From Pseudonocardia sediminis (GTDB lineage: Bacteria > Actinomycetota > Actinomycetes > Mycobacteriales > Pseudonocardiaceae), in NCBI RefSeq assembly GCF_004217185.1, contig NZ_SHKL01000001.1:5392001-5456000 (forward strand): a DNA stretch of 64,000 nucleotides. The letters are read 5' to 3'. The notes beneath the pieces were generated by a model. That model was not told the DNA's origin. It did no database searches and saw only the letters and a program-made list of their open reading frames with translations. Shown piece by piece: positions 1 to 9,459 of this stretch. The first letter of the stretch is position 1; the number at the start of each line of letters is the position of its first letter. Both the position numbers and the translations under genes were made by a program.

Positions 1-315
1 GCCCGGCTGCGTCCGGTAGCCGACGACCAGGCCCGCCGGCTCCTCCAGCACGAAGGCCACCTGCACCGCGGCGTCGACCAGCGCCATCACCGCGACGTCG
101 GCCGGGCCGAGCCGGGTCGTGAGGCCGCGGACCACCAGCACCGCCGACGTCACCACGAACGCGACGGCCGCCGCCGTCGACAGGGGCGCGCCGCCGACCG
201 GCCCGGTCCCGCCCAGTCCCTGCACGGCCAGCGCCGCCCAGCTCGCCCCGAACAGCACCAGGAGGACGGCGTAGGCGCGTTGCAGGCCGACCTCGACGCC
301 GGCCCGGAAGTTCAT
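1..315 (-). CDS. N-terminal part of a membrane protein, probable sensor histidine kinase
   Basis: Only the first 105 codons lie in the window; the gene runs off the left edge. It starts with ATG (MNFRAGVEVG) at 315, overlapping the stop of the upstream response regulator by 4 bases (ATGA), so the two are translationally coupled. The visible part has at least two hydrophobic helices (around residues 14-32 and 48-65) separated by a Gly-rich loop, and no extracellular domain. No kinase motif is visible because the C-terminal part is missing. Kinase identity is inferred only from coupling to a NarL-type regulator; another integral membrane partner is possible. Confidence 0.6.
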   Translation of the reverse strand, partial: MNFRAGVEVGLQRAYAVLLVLFGASWAALAVQGLGGTGPVGGAPLSTAAAVAFVVTSAVLVVRGLTTRLGPADVAVMALVDAAVQVAFVLEEPAGLVVGYRTQPG

Positions 316-956
316 CCCCGGTCCAGGTCGAGGTGCCCGTCGGCGTAGGCCCGCCAGGGCAGTTCCTTGGGCTCGTCGAACACGACGCCCCGCGCGGCGT
401 AGGCCTCGAGCGCCCGTTCGCGGTAGGTCTGCAGGGTCGCCTCGGTGACGTGCAGCTGCGCGGCGATCATCCGTCGCGGGAGCCCGCGTGCCATCAGCCC
501 GAGCACGGAGAGCTGGCGTTCGGAGAGCCGGACGCGCCCGGCGGGGTCGTTGACGATCTGGTGGGCGAGCTCGCCGGAGACGTAGGCCTCGCCGCGGGCG
601 ACCGACCGCACCGCCTCGAGCAGCCGGTCCTCCGGGTCGCCCTTGAGCACCAGGCCGGACGCACCGGCCTCGATCCCCCGGCGGACGGGCGCGGGGCGGT
701 GCTCGGTGGTGAACAGCAGCACCGCGGCGCCCCACTCGCGCAGGCGCTCGACGTTGGACGCGACGTCGCTGCCGTCGGCCAGGCGCAGGTCCAGCAGCAC
801 GACGGCGGGCACCTGCGCGGCGGCGACCGTCAGCTCGTCCACCGTGGAGGCCGCCGCGACCCAGACGACGTCGGGGGCGTGGGTCGTCAGGTGCGCCCGC
901 AGACCGGTGAGGACGACCGGGTGGTCGTCGACGGCGGCGACCGTGAGCGGCGTCAT
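312..956 (-). CDS. NarL/FixJ-family response regulator
   Basis: 214-residue DNA-binding response regulator. The receiver domain (about 1-120) has the acidic pair D10/D11, the phospho-acceptor D56 in VVLLDLRLADG, T83/T84 and K105, so phosphorylation should be intact. A LuxR-type helix-turn-helix follows (about 143-190; LSERQLSVLGLMARG). The C-terminus continues about 25 residues beyond the usual end. It is the first gene of a coupled pair with the membrane protein at the left edge, its likely kinase. The target genes cannot be told from the sequence. Confidence 0.9.
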   Translation of the reverse strand: MTPLTVAAVDDHPVVLTGLRAHLTTHAPDVVWVAAASTVDELTVAAAQVPAVVLLDLRLADGSDVASNVERLREWGAAVLLFTTEHRPAPVRRGIEAGASGLVLKGDPEDRLLEAVRSVARGEAYVSGELAHQIVNDPAGRVRLSERQLSVLGLMARGLPRRMIAAQLHVTEATLQTYRERALEAYAARGVVFDEPKELPWRAYADGHLDLDRG

Positions 957-1011
957 GGGTCGATCCTGCCAACCCGGGCGACGTTCCGGGAGAGCGGATC
1001 ACGCAAACGCT

Positions 1012-1044
1012 GGCGCGGCGGCCGCTGATCGCGACCGCCGCGCC
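1012..1044 (-). terminator. Hairpin downstream of ahcY
   Basis: Perfect 10-bp inverted repeat GGCGCGGCGG / CCGCCGCGCC (1012-1021 and 1035-1044) with a 13-nt loop, 24 bases past the ahcY stop codon. No U-tract follows, as is common for GC-rich actinobacterial terminators. Confidence 0.55.
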
Positions 1045-1067
1045 GGCGGTGAAGCTGCGGGGCTACC

Positions 1068-2570
1068 TCAGTAGCGGTAGTGCTCCGGCTTGTACGGCCC
1101 CTCGACGTCCACGCCGATGTACTCGGCCTGGTCCTTGGTGAGCTTGGTCAGCTCGCCGCCGAGCGCCAGCACGTGCACCTTGGCGACCTTCTCGTCGAGG
1201 TGCTTCGGCAGGCGGTACACCTCGTTGTTGTACTCGTCGTGCTTGGTGAACAGCTCGATCTGCGCGATCGTCTGGTTCGCGAAGCTGTTGCTCATCACGA
1301 ACGACGGGTGCCCGGTCGCGTTGCCCAGGTTCATCAGGCGGCCCTCGGAGAGCACCAGGATGGTGTGCCCGTCCGGGAAGATCCACTCGTCGACCTGCGG
1401 CTTGATGTTGTTCTTCCGGATGCCCTGGATGCGGCCCAGGCCGGCCATGTCGATCTCGTTGTCGAAGTGACCGACGTTGGCCAGGATCGCCTGGTGCTTC
1501 ATCTTCTGCATGAGCTCGGTGGTGATGATGTCCTTGTTGCCGGTCGTGGTGATGACCACGTCGGCGGTGTGGATGACATCCTCGATCCGGGCGACCTGGA
1601 AGCCCTCGAGCAGCGCCTGGAGGGCGCAGATCGGGTCGACCTCGGAGACCAGGACGCGGGCGCCCTGACCGGCCAGCGCCTCGGCGCAGCCCTTGCCGAC
1701 GTCGCCGTAGCCGGCCACGACCGCGACCTTGCCGCCGATCAGGACGTCGGTGGCGCGGTTGAGCCCGTCCAGCAGCGAGTGCCGGATGCCGTACTTGTTG
1801 TCGAACTTCGACTTGGTGACCGAGTCGTTGACGTTGATCGCCGGGAACAGCAGCTTGCCCTGCTCGGCCAGCTGGTAGAGGCGGTTGACGCCGGTGGTGG
1901 TCTCCTCGGTCACTCCGCGGATGTCGGAGTTGATCGTGGTCCACCGCTGCGGGTCCTCGGCGAGGCTGCGGCGCAGGGTGTCGAACACGACGCGCTCCTC
2001 GTCGGAGACGGTCAGGTCGTCGTCCTCGAACGTCGGCACGACGCCGGTCTGCTCGAACTCGACGCCCTTGTGCACGAGCAGGGTGGCGTCACCACCGTCG
2101 TCGAGGATCATGTTCGGTCCGACGATCTTGCCGTTCTCGTCGGTGAACTTGAACAGCTGCTCGGTGCACCACCAGTAGTCCTCGAGGGTCTCGCCCTTCC
2201 AAGCGAAGACCGGGACGCCCTGCGGGTTCTCCGGGGTGCCGTTCGGGCCGACGACCGCGGCGGCGGCGGAGTCGTCCTGGGTCGAGAAGATGTTGCAGGA
2301 GACCCAGCGGACCTGGGCGCCGAGGCTGACGAGCGTCTCGATCAGCACGGCGGTCTGTGTGGTCATGTGCAGCGAACCGGCGATCCGGGCGCCGTGCAGC
2401 GGCTTGGCCTCGGAGTACTCGCGACGCAGGTCGATCAGACCGGGCATCTCGTTCTCGGCCAGGCGGATGTCCTTGCGCCCGGCCTCGTGGCCGTTGATGT
2501 CGGCGACGGCGAAGTCCAGACCACCCGCGTGCTGCAGCTTCGGGTGGTTGGTCGTGTCGGATGCGGTCAT
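1068..2570 (-). CDS. ahcY: Adenosylhomocysteinase (S-adenosylhomocysteine hydrolase)
   Basis: 500-residue cytosolic enzyme that reversibly hydrolyses S-adenosylhomocysteine to adenosine and homocysteine, removing the product inhibitor of methyltransferases. Seen: the N-terminal [13 protein letters not shown] segment, the [14 protein letters not shown] region, and the NAD-binding loop [11 protein letters not shown] around residue 285; the C-terminus PYKPEHYRY is typical. Length matches actinobacterial SahH (about 495). The ATG at 2570 was chosen because [11 protein letters not shown] begins the conserved region and GAGGAGG lies 12 bases upstream. An SAH riboswitch and a TTGACA promoter precede it, so it is probably induced by its own substrate. 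Confidence 0.97.
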   Translation of the reverse strand: MTASDTTNHPKLQHAGGLDFAVADINGHEAGRKDIRLAENEMPGLIDLRREYSEAKPLHGARIAGSLHMTTQTAVLIETLVSLGAQVRWVSCNIFSTQDDSAAAAVVGPNGTPENPQGVPVFAWKGETLEDYWWCTEQLFKFTDENGKIVGPNMILDDGGDATLLVHKGVEFEQTGVVPTFEDDDLTVSDEERVVFDTLRRSLAEDPQRWTTINSDIRGVTEETTTGVNRLYQLAEQGKLLFPAINVNDSVTKSKFDNKYGIRHSLLDGLNRATDVLIGGKVAVVAGYGDVGKGCAEALAGQGARVLVSEVDPICALQALLEGFQVARIEDVIHTADVVITTTGNKDIITTELMQKMKHQAILANVGHFDNEIDMAGLGRIQGIRKNNIKPQVDEWIFPDGHTILVLSEGRLMNLGNATGHPSFVMSNSFANQTIAQIELFTKHDEYNNEVYRLPKHLDEKVAKVHVLALGGELTKLTKDQAEYIGVDVEGPYKPEHYRY

Positions 2571-2748
2571 AAGGTTGGTGCGCCTCCTCGTAGGGCAAAC
2601 GTCGGCCGGCGGCACACGTGTGGTGCTCGTCCGGCCCTGAAGCGGGCCCGCTCTCCGGAGACGGTCCGGGGCGGTGCCGGGTTCCTCGGCTGCGCCCGGT
2701 GTGGACCGGACGGCCGGAACATCGACCGGGGCAGCCTCCTCTTCCGAG

Positions 2749-2818
2749 TCAGGCGCCCTTGTGCAATGGCCATCGGTCGAGCGTGGCGGGCATGTGCCCG
2801 CTGCAGCGCCTCTCGACC
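2749..2818 (-). promoter_or_regulatory. S-adenosylhomocysteine (SAH) riboswitch aptamer
   Basis: Read on the minus strand, the segment has the SAH-riboswitch layout. P1 is GGTCGAG (2812-2818) pairing with CTCGACC. The conserved core AGGCGCTGCA follows, then a P2 hairpin GCGGGC-ACAT-GCCCGC, then the junction CCACGCTCG. A downstream GGCGCCT can form the pseudoknot with the core AGGCGCC-like segment. The known Ralstonia aptamer reads GAGCGCUGC...GGCUCG...GCGCUC; here the pseudoknot bases change on both sides (AGGCGC with GCGCCT), which supports pairing. It lies in the ahcY leader, just after a promoter and about 180 bases before the start codon. The mode of control is not evident; an AGAGGAGG stretch directly follows the aptamer. 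Confidence 0.82.
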
Positions 2819-2841
2819 GTCGACTACGCGATTGCCGTACC

Positions 2842-2871
2842 AGGATCCCGAGACGTTCCGGGTGCTGTCAA
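2842..2871 (-). promoter_or_regulatory. Sigma70-type promoter of ahcY
   Basis: On the minus strand a consensus -35 TTGACA (2866-2871) is followed after 18 bases by GATCCT (2842-2847) as a weak -10. Predicted transcription would start near 2835, about 17 bases before the SAH riboswitch. The rest of the 2571-2948 leader shows no ORF with coding character. Confidence 0.6.
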
Positions 2872-2948
2872 CCGGAAGTGACCCGTACCGGCGACGCCCT
2901 TGACACCGGCGCGTCCACCGGCGGGCGGGCCGTCGTCGCAGGTCGGAG

Positions 2949-4262
2949 TCAGTCCAGCAGGTGGTCGCGCAGCAGCGTCTCGGCGGCCGGGGCCCGGCCG
3001 TGTGACGCCAGCAACCCCGCCGGTGCCAGCACGGACCCGCTGTCCACCCGGACCGCGACGCCGGTCAGCGGACCCATCAGCACCGGGTCGCGGCGGACCG
3101 TCTCGGCGACCGCGGCCAGCCCCGCCGAGTCACGCTGGCGGAACACCCCGCCGGTGAGTACGACGAGACCGATCTCACCCGCACGCGGGTCGGCGCTGCG
3201 CCGGCGCAGGTGCCGCCGCAGCGCCACCACCGACGCGATCGCCGCCAGGCGCCGGTCCTCCGCCGCACTGCCGCGGTCGGCGGGCACCGAGGGCCCGGAC
3301 GTCGCCAGCGCAGCGACCGAGGGCGCGAGCAGGTCGGCCTCCACCGGGTCCACCACGCCCTCGGTCTGGGCCTCCACCAGTACCCCGGCCGCGCTGGAGC
3401 GCACCCCGAGGTCGCCCTCCACCGTGGCCAGGCCGACGGCGTCGTAGGGGCCCGCGGAGTGGACGTCGGTGGTGGCGGACCCGACGTCGACCACGATCAC
3501 CCCGGTGCCGGCCGCCCGGGCCAGCGCGAGGACCCCGTCGCCGACCGCGACCGGTGTGCGGGTGCGCACAAGGCGGCGGAACCGGGGACCACCCGGTCCG
3601 GCCCCGAGGCCCAGCACGTGACGGGAGTAGAGCTCCGCGACGGCGGCTCGTGCGGCGTCCGGGACGATCTCCCCGGGCCGCGGTGCGACGTTGGGGCAGG
3701 CGGTGACGGTGCGCCCGGTGGAGCGCAGCAGGCCCAGCGCGTCGTCGCGGGCCGAGGAGTTCCCGGCCAGCACGACCGGATAGCGGCCGCGGGCCCGGGC
3801 CAGGCGGCTCGCGTTGTGCAGCAGGACCTCCGGGTCGTCGCCGTCGGACCCGCCGACGAGCAGCACCACGCCCGGACGGTTGCTGCGCAGCTCGCGCACC
3901 GCCCCGCCCTCCAGCGGTCCGGCGTGCACGTGCACCACCCGCGCCCCGGCCGAGCGGCAGACCTGGTGCGCGGCCTCGACCGCGGCCAGGCGCTCCACGC
4001 CGACGACGGCCAGGCGCAACGAGCCCCCGGCCGAGGAGCAGGCCAGCACGTCCGGCGCGGGCGAGCCCCGCCGTCCCGACGACGCGGCCGCCCCGGCGAC
4101 GGCGGCGTCGACGCCGGCCAGGACGTCCTCGGCCGTCGTCGGGTGCTCGGCGAACCCGGCCAGCGAACCGTCCGGGTGCACCAGCACGGCCTTCGTCCAG
4201 CACGACCCGACGTCCAGGCACACCGCGGGCGCCATCGGGTCGGCAGGACTCGGATCGGTCAT
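2949..4262 (-). CDS. MutL/GlmL-family protein (actin-like ATPase fold)
   Basis: 437 residues, related to the GlmL/MutL proteins found beside adenosylcobalamin-dependent glutamate mutase. Seen: actin/HSP70-fold ATPase signatures, a phosphate-1-like loop VCLDVGSCWTKAVLV near residues 13-27, a second VIVVDVGSATTDVHSA, and VVLTGGVFRQ near the C-terminus. The family is thought to act as a chaperone or reactivase. No mutase subunits (GlmE/GlmS) are nearby, so its partner is unknown. The ATG at 4262 (MTDPSPADPMAP) was preferred over upstream in-frame starts because the conserved domain begins shortly after it. It is divergent from the acyl-CoA ligase gene, and its 3' end abuts the ahcY leader. Confidence 0.8.
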   Translation of the reverse strand: MTDPSPADPMAPAVCLDVGSCWTKAVLVHPDGSLAGFAEHPTTAEDVLAGVDAAVAGAAASSGRRGSPAPDVLACSSAGGSLRLAVVGVERLAAVEAAHQVCRSAGARVVHVHAGPLEGGAVRELRSNRPGVVLLVGGSDGDDPEVLLHNASRLARARGRYPVVLAGNSSARDDALGLLRSTGRTVTACPNVAPRPGEIVPDAARAAVAELYSRHVLGLGAGPGGPRFRRLVRTRTPVAVGDGVLALARAAGTGVIVVDVGSATTDVHSAGPYDAVGLATVEGDLGVRSSAAGVLVEAQTEGVVDPVEADLLAPSVAALATSGPSVPADRGSAAEDRRLAAIASVVALRRHLRRRSADPRAGEIGLVVLTGGVFRQRDSAGLAAVAETVRRDPVLMGPLTGVAVRVDSGSVLAPAGLLASHGRAPAAETLLRDHLLD

Positions 4263-4425
4263 GAGCAGCGAGCCTACTGGCGCCGGGCCGTCGCCGTGAG
4301 TAGCCGAACCGTCCATTTCTGCGACACGGCCGGTTGCCGGACACCGAGATCGGACTAAACGGACGGTGATTCCGGGGCGCGGAGACGGTAGTTTCCCGTG
4401 ATCCACGACACCCGGAGGTGCTCCC

Positions 4426-6060
4426 ATGCTGGGCCTCATGCAGGACCGGCCGCTCACGCTGCCCCACGTCTTCCACCGCGCCGAGCAGCTGTTCGGGCAC
4501 AAGAAGATCGTGACCGCCACCGCGACCGGTCAGGACACCATCTCCATCGCCGACTGGGCGGTCCGGGTACGCCGGCTGGCCACCGTGCTCGACACCCTCG
4601 GAATCGGTGCCGACGGCCGCGTCGGGACGTTCTGCTGGAACACCTCCCGCCACCTCGAGCTCTACCTGGCCGCACCGTGCACCGGCCGTGTCCTGCACAC
4701 GCTCAACATCCGGCTCTTCCCCGAGCAGCTCGTCTACATCGCCAACCACGCCGAGGACGAGGTCGTGTTCGTCGACCGGTCCCTGCTGCCGCTGCTGTGG
4801 CCGAACGTGGCGAAGTTCGAGACCGTCAAGCACTTCGTGGTGATCGACGACGGCGCGTCCGCCGAGATCCCGGACGACCCGCGGATCCACGACTACGAGG
4901 AGCTCCTCGCCGCGGCCGAGCCGTTCGCCGGGCGTTTCTCCGTCGATGACGAGAACCGCGCCGCGGCCATGTGCTACACGTCCGGGACCACCGGGAACCC
5001 GAAGGGCGTGGTCTACAGCCACCGCTCGGCTCTGCTGCACTCGCTGATCACCCTCGTCGCCGACGGGATCGCGCTGTCCGAGCACGACGTCGTGCTGCCG
5101 GTGGTGCCGATGTTCCACGCGAACGCCTGGGGACTGCCCTACGGCTGCCTGCTGGCCGGGGCGAGCGTGGTGTTCCCCGGCCCGAACATGACCCCGCAGG
5201 CGATCGTGGACCTGCTCGCCGAGCACAAGGTGACCGTCACCGGCGGCGTGCCGACGATCTGGATGGGCATGATCCCGCTCCTGGACGGGGCCGACCTCTC
5301 GTCGATCCGGTCCGTGCTCTGCGGCGGGTCGGCGGTGCCGAAGTCGCTGTCGGAGGCCTACCGCGAGAAGCTCGGCGTCCCGATGCTGCAGGCCTGGGGC
5401 ATGACCGAGACCTCTCCGATCGCGACCGTCTCCTCGATCAACTCGCACATGGACGACTGGTCCGACGACGCCAAGGCCGACGCCCGCGCGCGGCAGGGCT
5501 TCCCGGCGCCGCTGGTGGAGCTGCGGATCGCCGACCCCGACACCGGCGAAGAGCAGCCCTGGGACGACTCCGCGACCGGGGAGATCCAGGCCGCCGGACC
5601 GTGGATCGCGAAGGAGTACTACCGCGGCGAGGGCGGCGGCGAGCAGTACACCGCCGACGGCTGGCTGCGCACCGGCGACGTCGCCACGGTCGACCGTCAC
5701 GGCTCGTTCCGCCTGGTGGACCGCACCAAGGATCTGGTGAAGTCCGGCGGTGAGTGGATCAGCTCGGTGGAGCTGGAGAACGAGATCATGGCCCACCCCG
5801 CCGTCGCCGAGGCCGCGGTGATCGCGATCCCGCACGAGAAGTGGGTCGAGCGCCCGATCGCCTGCGTCGTGGTCAAGGACGGGCAGAGCGTCACCGCGCA
5901 GGAGATCCTGGACTTCCTCGAGTCCCGGGTGGCGAAGTGGTGGCTGCCCGACGCCGTCGAGTTCATCGACGAGGTGCCCAAGACCAGCGTCGGCAAGTTC
6001 TCCAAGAAGACCCTGCGCGAGAAGTTCGGCGGTTACCAGGTCGCCGCGCCCGACGCCTGA
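4426..6060 (+). CDS. Fatty acid--CoA ligase (FadD/AMP-binding family)
   Basis: 544-residue ANL-superfamily adenylating enzyme activating a carboxylic acid, probably medium- or long-chain fatty acid, as acyl-AMP and then acyl-CoA. The P-loop [12 protein letters not shown] is at residues 183-194, the GWLRTGD motif near 412-418, and the hinge [15 protein letters not shown] follows. The catalytic C-terminal lysine is K524 in [10 protein letters not shown] good Shine-Dalgarno GGAGGTG precedes the ATG. A monocistronic layout is suggested by a divergent upstream gene and a long perfect terminator just past the stop. Chain length cannot be read from the sequence. Confidence 0.92.
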   Translation: MLGLMQDRPLTLPHVFHRAEQLFGHKKIVTATATGQDTISIADWAVRVRRLATVLDTLGIGADGRVGTFCWNTSRHLELYLAAPCTGRVLHTLNIRLFPEQLVYIANHAEDEVVFVDRSLLPLLWPNVAKFETVKHFVVIDDGASAEIPDDPRIHDYEELLAAAEPFAGRFSVDDENRAAAMCYTSGTTGNPKGVVYSHRSALLHSLITLVADGIALSEHDVVLPVVPMFHANAWGLPYGCLLAGASVVFPGPNMTPQAIVDLLAEHKVTVTGGVPTIWMGMIPLLDGADLSSIRSVLCGGSAVPKSLSEAYREKLGVPMLQAWGMTETSPIATVSSINSHMDDWSDDAKADARARQGFPAPLVELRIADPDTGEEQPWDDSATGEIQAAGPWIAKEYYRGEGGGEQYTADGWLRTGDVATVDRHGSFRLVDRTKDLVKSGGEWISSVELENEIMAHPAVAEAAVIAIPHEKWVERPIACVVVKDGQSVTAQEILDFLESRVAKWWLPDAVEFIDEVPKTSVGKFSKKTLREKFGGYQVAAPDA

Positions 6061-6073
6061 GCCGTACGAGAAC

Positions 6074-6124
6074 CAACGAGCGGCACCCTCGTCGCAATCT
6101 TTGCGACGAGGGTGCCGCTCGTTG
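6074..6124. terminator. 24-bp perfect bidirectional hairpin
   Basis: Perfect inverted repeat with 24-bp arms (6074-6097 and 6101-6124) and a 3-nt loop, between the convergent acyl-CoA ligase and APC permease genes. The stem begins CAACGAGCGG and ends CCGCTCGTTG. It is symmetrical and can act on both strands; no U-tract. Confidence 0.85.
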
Positions 6125-6139
6125 AGGCGTGGACCGGGG

Positions 6140-7696
6140 TCAGGGACTGGTCGTGTCCTGCTCGGCCGTCTCCGGCGGGGCCTCCCCCTGACCGGAGCGC
6201 TGACGGATCCCGACCAGCGAGTGCGAGCGGCCGTAGAACACGTACACGGCGACGCCGAGCACCATCCAGATGACGAACCGCAGCCAGGTCTCCACCGACA
6301 GGCTCAGCATCAGCCAGACGCAGGCCAGGACGGCGAGGATCGGCACCAGCGGCACCAGCGGGGTGCGGAAGGCCCGCGGCAGCTCCGGGCGGGTACGGCG
6401 CAGGATGATCACGCCGATCGAGACCAGCACGAACGCGAACAGCGTGCCGATGTTGACCATCTGCTCGAGGTCCTCGGCCGGGAAGAACGTCGCGATCAGC
6501 GCGACCACGGTGCCGATCAGCCAGGTGGCCCGGCCCGGCGTTCCCCGCGAGCCGGTCTTGGCCAGCGAGGTCGGCAGCAGGCCGTCGCGCGACATCGCGA
6601 ACAGCACCCGGATCTGGCCGAGCATCAGCACCATCACCACGGTGGTGAGGCCGAGCAGGGCGCCGATCGCGATGATCGCCGCCGCCCAGTCCACCCCGAG
6701 CGAGGAGAACGCGGTGGCCAGCGTCGCCTTCGTGCCGTCCGGCTGGGTCGCGAGGTCGGTGTAGGGCACCATCCCGGTGAGCACCAGGGCGACCGCGACG
6801 TAGAGCACGGTGACGATGGCCAGCGAGCCGAGGATGCCCCGCGGCAGCGCCTTCGACGGGTTCTTCGTCTCCTCCGCCGTCGTGGCGACCGCGTCGAAGC
6901 CGATGAAGGCGAAGAACACGACGGCCGCGGCGGCGAAGAGCCCGTAGTAGCCGTAGACGCTGCCCGACGCCCCGCCGAAGAACGACAGCAGCGACTGCTT
7001 GATCCCGCCACCGGACTCGATGGTCCCCGGCGCCGGCTCCGGGATGAACGGCGTGTAGTTCGCCGCACGGACGTAGAACAGGCCTAGGATGATCACGAAC
7101 AGCACGATCGCGACCTTGATCGTGGTGATCACGAGGCTGACCCGGCTGGAGAGCTTCGTGCCGCGGTAGAGCAGCGTGGCCAGCGCGACCACCAGGATCA
7201 GCGCGCCCCAGTTGAACGTGAAGAACCCGCCCAGCTCGAACTTGGTCGGGATGTCCAGACCGGCCAGCTCGAGCACCTGCTGCAGGTACTCCGACCAGCC
7301 CGTGGAGACGTAGGCCGAGCCGACCGCGAACTCCAGGACCAGGTCCCAGCCGATGATCCAGGCGACGAACTCGCCCAGCGTGGCGTAGGAGAACGTGTAG
7401 GCCGATCCCGCCACCGGAACGGTGGAGGCGAACTCGGCGTAGCAGAGCGCGGCCAGCGCACAGGCGACCGCGGCGAGCACGAACGAGATCGACACCGACG
7501 GTCCGGCGACGTTGCCGGCGGTGCTCGCGGCGAGGGTGAAGATCCCCGCCCCGATCACCACCGCGACGCCGAACACGATCAGGTCGAGCGTGCCCAGTTC
7601 CTTCTTCAGTTTCGTGCCGGGCTCGTCGGTGTCGCGGATCGACTGCTCCACCGATTTGACCCGGCGCCCGCCCCCCGGGCGGTTGGTCACCGTCAT
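6140..7696 (-). CDS. APC-family amino acid permease (first of two paralogues)
   Basis: 518-residue integral membrane transporter of the amino acid-polyamine-organocation superfamily, cationic amino acid transporter-like. The N-terminus VKSVEQSIRDTDEPGTKLKKELG is followed by about 12 or more hydrophobic helices. The first holds the substrate-binding loop GAGIFTLAAS. The ATG at 7696 (MTVTNRPGGG) agrees with the start of its paralogue, with the same bases upstream of both starts. It lies immediately downstream of the second permease and both point the same way, so tandem duplication is likely. Substrate is unknown; nearby alanine dehydrogenase makes amino acid uptake plausible. Confidence 0.9.
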   Translation of the reverse strand: MTVTNRPGGGRRVKSVEQSIRDTDEPGTKLKKELGTLDLIVFGVAVVIGAGIFTLAASTAGNVAGPSVSISFVLAAVACALAALCYAEFASTVPVAGSAYTFSYATLGEFVAWIIGWDLVLEFAVGSAYVSTGWSEYLQQVLELAGLDIPTKFELGGFFTFNWGALILVVALATLLYRGTKLSSRVSLVITTIKVAIVLFVIILGLFYVRAANYTPFIPEPAPGTIESGGGIKQSLLSFFGGASGSVYGYYGLFAAAAVVFFAFIGFDAVATTAEETKNPSKALPRGILGSLAIVTVLYVAVALVLTGMVPYTDLATQPDGTKATLATAFSSLGVDWAAAIIAIGALLGLTTVVMVLMLGQIRVLFAMSRDGLLPTSLAKTGSRGTPGRATWLIGTVVALIATFFPAEDLEQMVNIGTLFAFVLVSIGVIILRRTRPELPRAFRTPLVPLVPILAVLACVWLMLSLSVETWLRFVIWMVLGVAVYVFYGRSHSLVGIRQRSGQGEAPPETAEQDTTSP

Positions 7697-7734
7697 GGGT
7701 CGGGAACCTACGGCGCTTGTCCCGCGCAACGGAA

Positions 7735-7782
7735 GAGGTCCGGGCCGGACCTGAGGCAACGATAAGGTTCCGGCCCGGCCTC
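7735..7782 (-). terminator. Inverted repeat between the two APC permease genes
   Basis: GAGGTCCGGGCCGGA (7735-7749) pairs with TCCGGCCCGGCCTC (7769-7782) with one bulge, 5 bases past the stop of the upstream permease gene. It probably terminates or attenuates between the paralogues. Confidence 0.5.
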
Positions 7783-7787
7783 CCCTC

Positions 7788-9341
7788 TCAGCCGTCGGTG
7801 TCGTCGTCGCGGTGCCGCGTGACGGTCTGGCCGCTGCCGCCGACCACCCCACCGGCCGACTCACCGGTCACCAGGCGGCTGCGGCGGCGTCCGTAGAAGT
7901 AGTAGACGACCGCGCCGAGCACCATCCAGCCGATGAACCGGATCCAGGTACCGGCGGGCAGGAACAGCGCGACGGCCAGGCACGCCAGGGCCGAGACGAT
8001 CGGCAGGACCGGGACGAACGGCGTCTTGAACGCCCGCGGCAGGTCCGGGCGGGTCCGCCGCAGCACGATCACGCCGATCGAGACCAGGACGAACGCGGCG
8101 AGCGTGCCGATGTTGACCAGCTGGCCCAGCTCGGTGAGCTCCAGGAAGCCGCCGAGGATCGCGGCGACGACACCGGTGATGATCGTGAGCCGGTACGGGG
8201 TGCGGAACGTCGGGTGCACCTTGGCCAGGGCCGGCGGGAGCAGGTGGTCGCGGCTCATCGCGAACGCGACCCGGGTCTGGCCCAGCATCAGCGTCATGAT
8301 CACGACGGTGAGCCCGATCAGGATGCCGAGCGAGATGACGAACTCCGCGGCCGGGACGCCGGTGGCCGCCATGGCCGCCGCGGCGGGAGCCTCCACGCCG
8401 AGCTGGTCGTAGGGCAGGATCCCGGTGTAGATCAGCGAGACGACGATGTAGAGCACGGTCGCGATGGCCAGCGAGGCCAGGATGCCGATCGGCATCGTCC
8501 TCTGCGGGTTCTTCACCTCCTCGGACAGGGTCGCCACGATGTCGAACCCGAGGTAGGCGAAGAACACCAGCGCCGCGCCGGTGAACACGCCGGTGAGGCC
8601 GAACCCGGTGTCGATACCGAAGATCTGCAGGAGCAGCGGGACGCCGGCGTCGGTGCTGTAGTCGGCGGGCTGCGACGGCGGGATGAACGGCGTCCAGTTC
8701 GACCCGGTCACGTAGAAGGCGCCGATCACGATGATGGCGCCCACGATCAGCAGCTTGAGCGAGGTGATGGTCGCGTTCACCCAGGCGCTGAGCCGGATGC
8801 CGATGATCAGGACGACCATCATCAGCAGCGCGACGAACACGGCGGGCAGGTCGATGACGCCGCCGCTGCCGGGGCCGCCCGAGATCGCCTCGGGCACGGT
8901 GATCCCGAGGCCGCCGAGGACGCTGTCGAAGTACCCGCTCCAGCCCTTGGCCACCGTCGCGGCGCCCAGGGTGAACTCGAGGATCAGGTCCCAGCCGATC
9001 ATCCAGGCGATGAACTCGCCCATCGAGGCGTAGGAGAACGTGTACGCGCTGCCGGCGACCGGCACGGTCGAGGCGAACTCGGCGTAACAGAGGGCTGCCA
9101 GTGCGCACACCACGCCGCTGATCAGGAACGACAGCGACACCGCGGGGCCCGAGTAGAGGGCGGCGGCCTCACCGGCGAGCACGAACACTCCGGTGCCGAT
9201 GAGCACCCCGATGCCCATCACCGTCAGCTGGACCGGCCCGAGGGCCTTTTTCAGCTGGAACTCGGGTTCCTCGGTGTCCCGGATGGCCTGTTCGACCGAC
9301 TTCGTCCGGAAGATGCCGCTCCCACGGCGGGTATCCGTCAT
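7788..9341 (-). CDS. APC-family amino acid permease (second paralogue)
   Basis: 517-residue APC-superfamily permease, clearly paralogous to its downstream neighbour. They share the KSVEQ(A/S)IRDTEEP lead-in, the GTGVFVLAGEAA substrate loop, the EFASTVPVAGSAYTFSYA helix and the ISIGVIVLRRTRP-type segment. About 12 or more membrane helices are visible. The ATG at 9341 (MTDTRRGSG) was chosen by alignment with the paralogue; both starts follow an almost identical GTAGGTTCCCG leader. Likely moves amino acids across the cytoplasmic membrane by proton coupling; specificity is not known. Confidence 0.9.
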   Translation of the reverse strand: MTDTRRGSGIFRTKSVEQAIRDTEEPEFQLKKALGPVQLTVMGIGVLIGTGVFVLAGEAAALYSGPAVSLSFLISGVVCALAALCYAEFASTVPVAGSAYTFSYASMGEFIAWMIGWDLILEFTLGAATVAKGWSGYFDSVLGGLGITVPEAISGGPGSGGVIDLPAVFVALLMMVVLIIGIRLSAWVNATITSLKLLIVGAIIVIGAFYVTGSNWTPFIPPSQPADYSTDAGVPLLLQIFGIDTGFGLTGVFTGAALVFFAYLGFDIVATLSEEVKNPQRTMPIGILASLAIATVLYIVVSLIYTGILPYDQLGVEAPAAAAMAATGVPAAEFVISLGILIGLTVVIMTLMLGQTRVAFAMSRDHLLPPALAKVHPTFRTPYRLTIITGVVAAILGGFLELTELGQLVNIGTLAAFVLVSIGVIVLRRTRPDLPRAFKTPFVPVLPIVSALACLAVALFLPAGTWIRFIGWMVLGAVVYYFYGRRRSRLVTGESAGGVVGGSGQTVTRHRDDDTDG

Positions 9342-9459
9342 GGACCGGGAACCTACGTCGCGCCCCGCCTCCGAGGAAGACATCGGGGAGAAACTGGGCA
9401 AAACATGAGGTTCAAGTCGATTCGGACACAGTGGTGCACCGCGCCCGGCCCGGTCGGCC

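Noticed and set aside
2571-2700. Second SAH-like aptamer (GCCGAGGAACCCGGC) closer to ahcY
   Set aside because: It lacks the GCGCUGC core and no pseudoknot partner follows; only the segment 2749-2818 fits.
1080-2903. Long plus-strand open frame opposite ahcY
   Set aside because: Mirror of ahcY caused by high GC at third positions; the protein is low-complexity and matches no family.
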